Below are positions 61,729-64,000 of a DNA stretch of 64,000 bases, one piece after another. Made by a program: the position numbers and the translations under genes. Numbering within the stretch: position 1 is the first letter of the stretch; every line of letters starts with the position of its first letter. The notes beneath the pieces were generated by a model. That model did not search any database, was not told the origin of the DNA, and saw nothing but the letters and a program-made list of their open reading frames with translations. The stretch covers positions 25,048-89,047 of the forward strand of contig JAUSCI010000054.1 of assembly GCA_030651305.1 (NCBI GenBank). Reading direction: 5' to 3'. The stretch is from Sulfuritalea sp. Its GTDB lineage: Bacteria; Pseudomonadota; Gammaproteobacteria; Burkholderiales; Rhodocyclaceae.

Positions 61729-63339
61729 GTGCCGCGACTGACCTCGACCCTCGATCCCGGCTCGGCGGCATTCGCGGCCAACGTCGCGCGCATGGCCGAG
61801 CGACTGACCGAGGTGCGTGCGCTGGAGCAGAAGGTGCGCGACGAATCGGCCTCCAAGCGCGAGAAGTTCGAAAAGCGCGGCCAGATCCTGCCGCGCGAAC
61901 GCGTCGCCCGCCTGCTCGACCGCGACAGCGACTTCCTCGAACTCTCCAGCCTCGCCGGCCTCGGCATGCACGACGACGACGGCAAGCAGGCCGTACTCGG
62001 CGGCAACTCCATTGTCGGCATCGGCCAGGTTGCCGGCAAGCGCTGCGTGGTGCTGGCCAGCGACAGCGCGATCAAGGGCGGCACGGTGCCGCCGATGGGC
62101 CTCAAGAAAACCCTGCGCGCGCAGGAGATCGCCCGCGACAACCGCCTGCCCATGGTCTATCTGGTCGAGAGCGGCGGCGCCAACCTGATGTACCAGGCCG
62201 ACATCTTCATCGACGGTGGCCGCAGCTTCGCCAACCAGGCCCGCCTCTCCGCCGCCGGCATCCCGCAGATCGCCGTGGTGCATGGTTCCTCGACCGCCGG
62301 CGGCGCCTACCTGCCGGGGCTGTCCGACTATGTGATCCTGGTGCGCGGCCGCTCCAGCATCTATCTCGCCGGTCCGCCTTTGGTGAAGGCCGCCATCGGC
62401 GAGGATTGTGACGACGAAACGCTCGGCGGCGCCGAAACCCACGCCACCGTCACCGGCCTCGGCGAGTACCTCTGCGAGAACGACGGCCATGCCATCGCCA
62501 TGGCGCGCGAAGTAATGGACAAACTGAACTGGGACGCCGTACCGCCAGCGCCGACTTTCAAACAGCCCTGTCATCCGACAGAGGAACTGCTCGGCGTGGT
62601 GCCGGTCGACGAACGCGAACCCTACGACGTGCGCGAAGTGATCATGCGCCTGGTCGACGCCTCGGACTTCCTCGAATTCAAGGCGGTGTATGCCGCCGAC
62701 ACGGTCTGTGGCCACGCCCGCATCGGCGGCCACCTGGTCGGCATCCTCGGTAACAACGGACCGATTCAGCCCGAGGGCTCGACCAAGGCCGCGCAGTTCA
62801 TCCAGCTCTGCGACCAGAGCGGCACACCGCTGCTCTTCCTGCAGAACACCACCGGCTACATGGTCGGCTCGGTGGCCGAGCGCGCCGGGGCCATCAAGCA
62901 CGGCTCGAAGATGATCCAGGCCGTCGCCAACGCCCGCGTGCCCAAGCTCACCATGGTGCTCGGCGGCTCCTACGGCGCCGGCAACTACGGCATGTGCGGA
63001 CGCGGCTTCGATCCGCGCTTCATCTTCGCCTGGCCCTCGGCGCGCACTGCCGTGATGGGCGCGGCGCAGGCGGCCAAGGTGATGGAAATCGTCGGCCGTG
63101 CCAAGCTCGAGCGCGCCGGCCAGCCGGCCAACGAGGCCGCGCTGGCGGCCATGAGCGAAGGCTTGCGCCTGCGCCTGGAAATGGAATCGACCGCGCTGTT
63201 CGGCACGGCGCGGCTGTGGGACGACGGCATCATCGACCCGCGCGACACGCGGCACATCCTCATGCTGTGCCTCGACATCTGCGCCGAAGCCGCGGCGCGT
63301 ACGCTGCGGCCGAACAGCTTCGGCATCGCCCGTCTTTAG
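61729..63339 (+). CDS. Acyl-CoA carboxylase, carboxyltransferase (beta) subunit
   Basis: 536 residues, start GTG 61729 after AAGGAG. Crotonase-type carboxyltransferase: KFEKRGQILPRERVARLLD, ESGGANLMYQAD, VHGSSTAGGAYLPGLSDY, LAGPPLVKAAIGE, and later GGSYGAGNYGMCGRGFDPRF. It belongs to the methylcrotonyl/geranyl-CoA carboxylase beta group; the biotin-carrying alpha subunit is not in the window. Context order SDR–carboxylase–dehydrogenase matches atuBCD of citronellol degradation. Which acyl-CoA it carboxylates is open. Confidence 0.9.
   Translation: MPRLTSTLDPGSAAFAANVARMAERLTEVRALEQKVRDESASKREKFEKRGQILPRERVARLLDRDSDFLELSSLAGLGMHDDDGKQAVLGGNSIVGIGQVAGKRCVVLASDSAIKGGTVPPMGLKKTLRAQEIARDNRLPMVYLVESGGANLMYQADIFIDGGRSFANQARLSAAGIPQIAVVHGSSTAGGAYLPGLSDYVILVRGRSSIYLAGPPLVKAAIGEDCDDETLGGAETHATVTGLGEYLCENDGHAIAMAREVMDKLNWDAVPPAPTFKQPCHPTEELLGVVPVDEREPYDVREVIMRLVDASDFLEFKAVYAADTVCGHARIGGHLVGILGNNGPIQPEGSTKAAQFIQLCDQSGTPLLFLQNTTGYMVGSVAERAGAIKHGSKMIQAVANARVPKLTMVLGGSYGAGNYGMCGRGFDPRFIFAWPSARTAVMGAAQAAKVMEIVGRAKLERAGQPANEAALAAMSEGLRLRLEMESTALFGTARLWDDGIIDPRDTRHILMLCLDICAEAAARTLRPNSFGIARL
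62544..62559 (+). repeat. Copy of dispersed motif (CGCCGACTTTC form)
   Basis: GCCAGCGCCGACTTTC in the carboxyltransferase gene, encoding P-A-P-T-F between the two halves of the protein. Confidence 0.5.
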
Positions 63340-63365
63340 GCTGCCACGCATACAGGAGTCACACC

Positions 63366-64000
63366 ATGCAATTCACCAGCGAACACCGCCAGCTTGCCGA
63401 CACCGTCGCGCGCTTCGTCAAGGAAGAACTCAATCCGCATGTCGACGCCTGGGAAGCGGCGGAGCAGTTTCCTTCGCACGAGGTGTTCAAGAAGCTCGGC
63501 GATCTGGGCCTGCTCGGCCTCAAGTATCCGGCCGAATACGGCGGCCAGGAACTCGATTTCTCCTACTCCATGGTCATGGCCGAAGCGCTCGGCGATTGCA
63601 GCTGCGGCGGCGTGCCGATGGCCATCGGCGTGCAGACCGACATGTGCACCCCGGCTCTGGCGCGCTTCGGCTCGGAGGCGCTCAAGCAGGCGTTTCTGTC
63701 GCCGGCGATTGCCGGCGACATGGTCGGCTGCCTCGGCGTCAGCGAACCGGGCGGCGGCTCCGACGTCGCCGCGGTGAAGACCACGGCGCGCAAGGACGGC
63801 GGAGATTACGTGATCAACGGCAGCAAGATGTGGATCACCAACGGCATGCAGGCCGACTGGTGTTGCCTGCTGGCCAATACGTCCGAAGGATCGGCGCACA
63901 AGAACAAGTCGATGATCATCGTGCGCCTGGACAGCCCGGGTGTCACGCGCCAGAAGATCGAGAAGATCGGCATGCATTCCAGCGACACCGCCCAGCTGTT
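63366..64000 (+). CDS. Acyl-CoA dehydrogenase, 3' end beyond window
   Basis: 211 codons visible from ATG 63366 (AGGAGTCACACC upstream). N-terminal helical domain (FTSEHRQLADTVARFVKEEL), LGLLGLKYPAEYGGQ, FAD/substrate motif GCLGVSEPGGGSDVA, and WITNGMQADW. The gene continues past the window. FAD-dependent dehydrogenation of an acyl-CoA in the same pathway as the carboxylase; isovaleryl-, citronellyl- or another branched acyl-CoA are options. Confidence 0.92.
   Translation, partial: MQFTSEHRQLADTVARFVKEELNPHVDAWEAAEQFPSHEVFKKLGDLGLLGLKYPAEYGGQELDFSYSMVMAEALGDCSCGGVPMAIGVQTDMCTPALARFGSEALKQAFLSPAIAGDMVGCLGVSEPGGGSDVAAVKTTARKDGGDYVINGSKMWITNGMQADWCCLLANTSEGSAHKNKSMIIVRLDSPGVTRQKIEKIGMHSSDTAQL

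Noticed and set aside
61600..63351. Very long open frame antisense to the carboxyltransferase gene (583 codons)
   Set aside because: Shadow of a GC-rich gene: composition is low-complexity His/Gly/Ala, no family motifs, and the plus-strand protein is clearly real. The same holds for long antisense frames at 2161–3099, 5588–6706, 17666–19015 and 25291–26559.

Overview
The window is a GC-rich stretch of a proteobacterial chromosome. Gene content and order (mla–ibaG–murA–his–tat, a short HisG that needs HisZ, an AlgW/DegS-type protease next to nif3, a 2-oxoglutarate:ferredoxin oxidoreductase module) point to a betaproteobacterium of the Rhodocyclales/Sterolibacteriaceae kind with an anaerobic, aromatic- or acid-degrading lifestyle. 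This placement is inferred from content and order only; there is no rRNA in the window. Nearly all sequence is coding. The only gene-free stretch above 300 bases is 11256–11569, which is a regulatory region.

Layout. 1–1272: a cut-off ankyrin-type gene, a TonB-like protein and a CBS-pair protein. 1329–11255 (minus strand): korA-korB-ferredoxin-apbE-rnfCDGEAB, a low-potential electron module with gene order and an RnfB architecture like those of clostridia; an FNR-type box lies upstream of korA. 11570–15523: ferritin-like, Nif3-like, HtrA-type protease, CAP-domain and small secreted proteins. 15547–26466 (minus): a catabolic operon (Liv-type ABC transporter, enoyl-CoA hydratase/isomerase, acyl-CoA ligase, double-hotdog dehydratase, KAS III-like thiolase-fold enzyme) behind a well-formed sigma-54 promoter, with a PAS–AAA+–Fis regulator gene just upstream.

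26476–41889 (almost all minus): mlaFED-mlaA-mlaCB, an ABC-2 exporter, ibaG, murA, hisG, hisD, hisC, hisBHAFE, an HIT protein and tatABC. hisC sits in its usual slot but on the opposite strand, and hisI is absent.

42080–58287 (plus): an orphan sigma-54 response regulator followed by an MSHA-like type IV pilus operon (mshM, L, N, E, G, a PilM/PilN-like fusion, PilO- and MshK-like proteins). It ends with a giant pilin-like protein carrying an L-type lectin domain and with one minor pilin. A small two-gene remnant resembling a nucleotidyltransferase toxin–antitoxin pair is wedged into it. 58378–64000: galE, rpe, a MerR (LiuR-like) regulator and a divergent SDR–acyl-CoA carboxylase beta–acyl-CoA dehydrogenase operon resembling liu/atu pathways, cut by the window end.

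Across the window a 12-base motif (CGCCGACTCTTG and close variants) recurs in both orientations, mostly inside genes where it often encodes A-P-T-L/F. Two longer copies (about 65 bp) exist, one of them forming part of tatB. This, the lectin-pilin, the inverted hisC, the clostridial-like Rnf–Kor module and the unassigned KAS III catabolic operon are the most interesting items.
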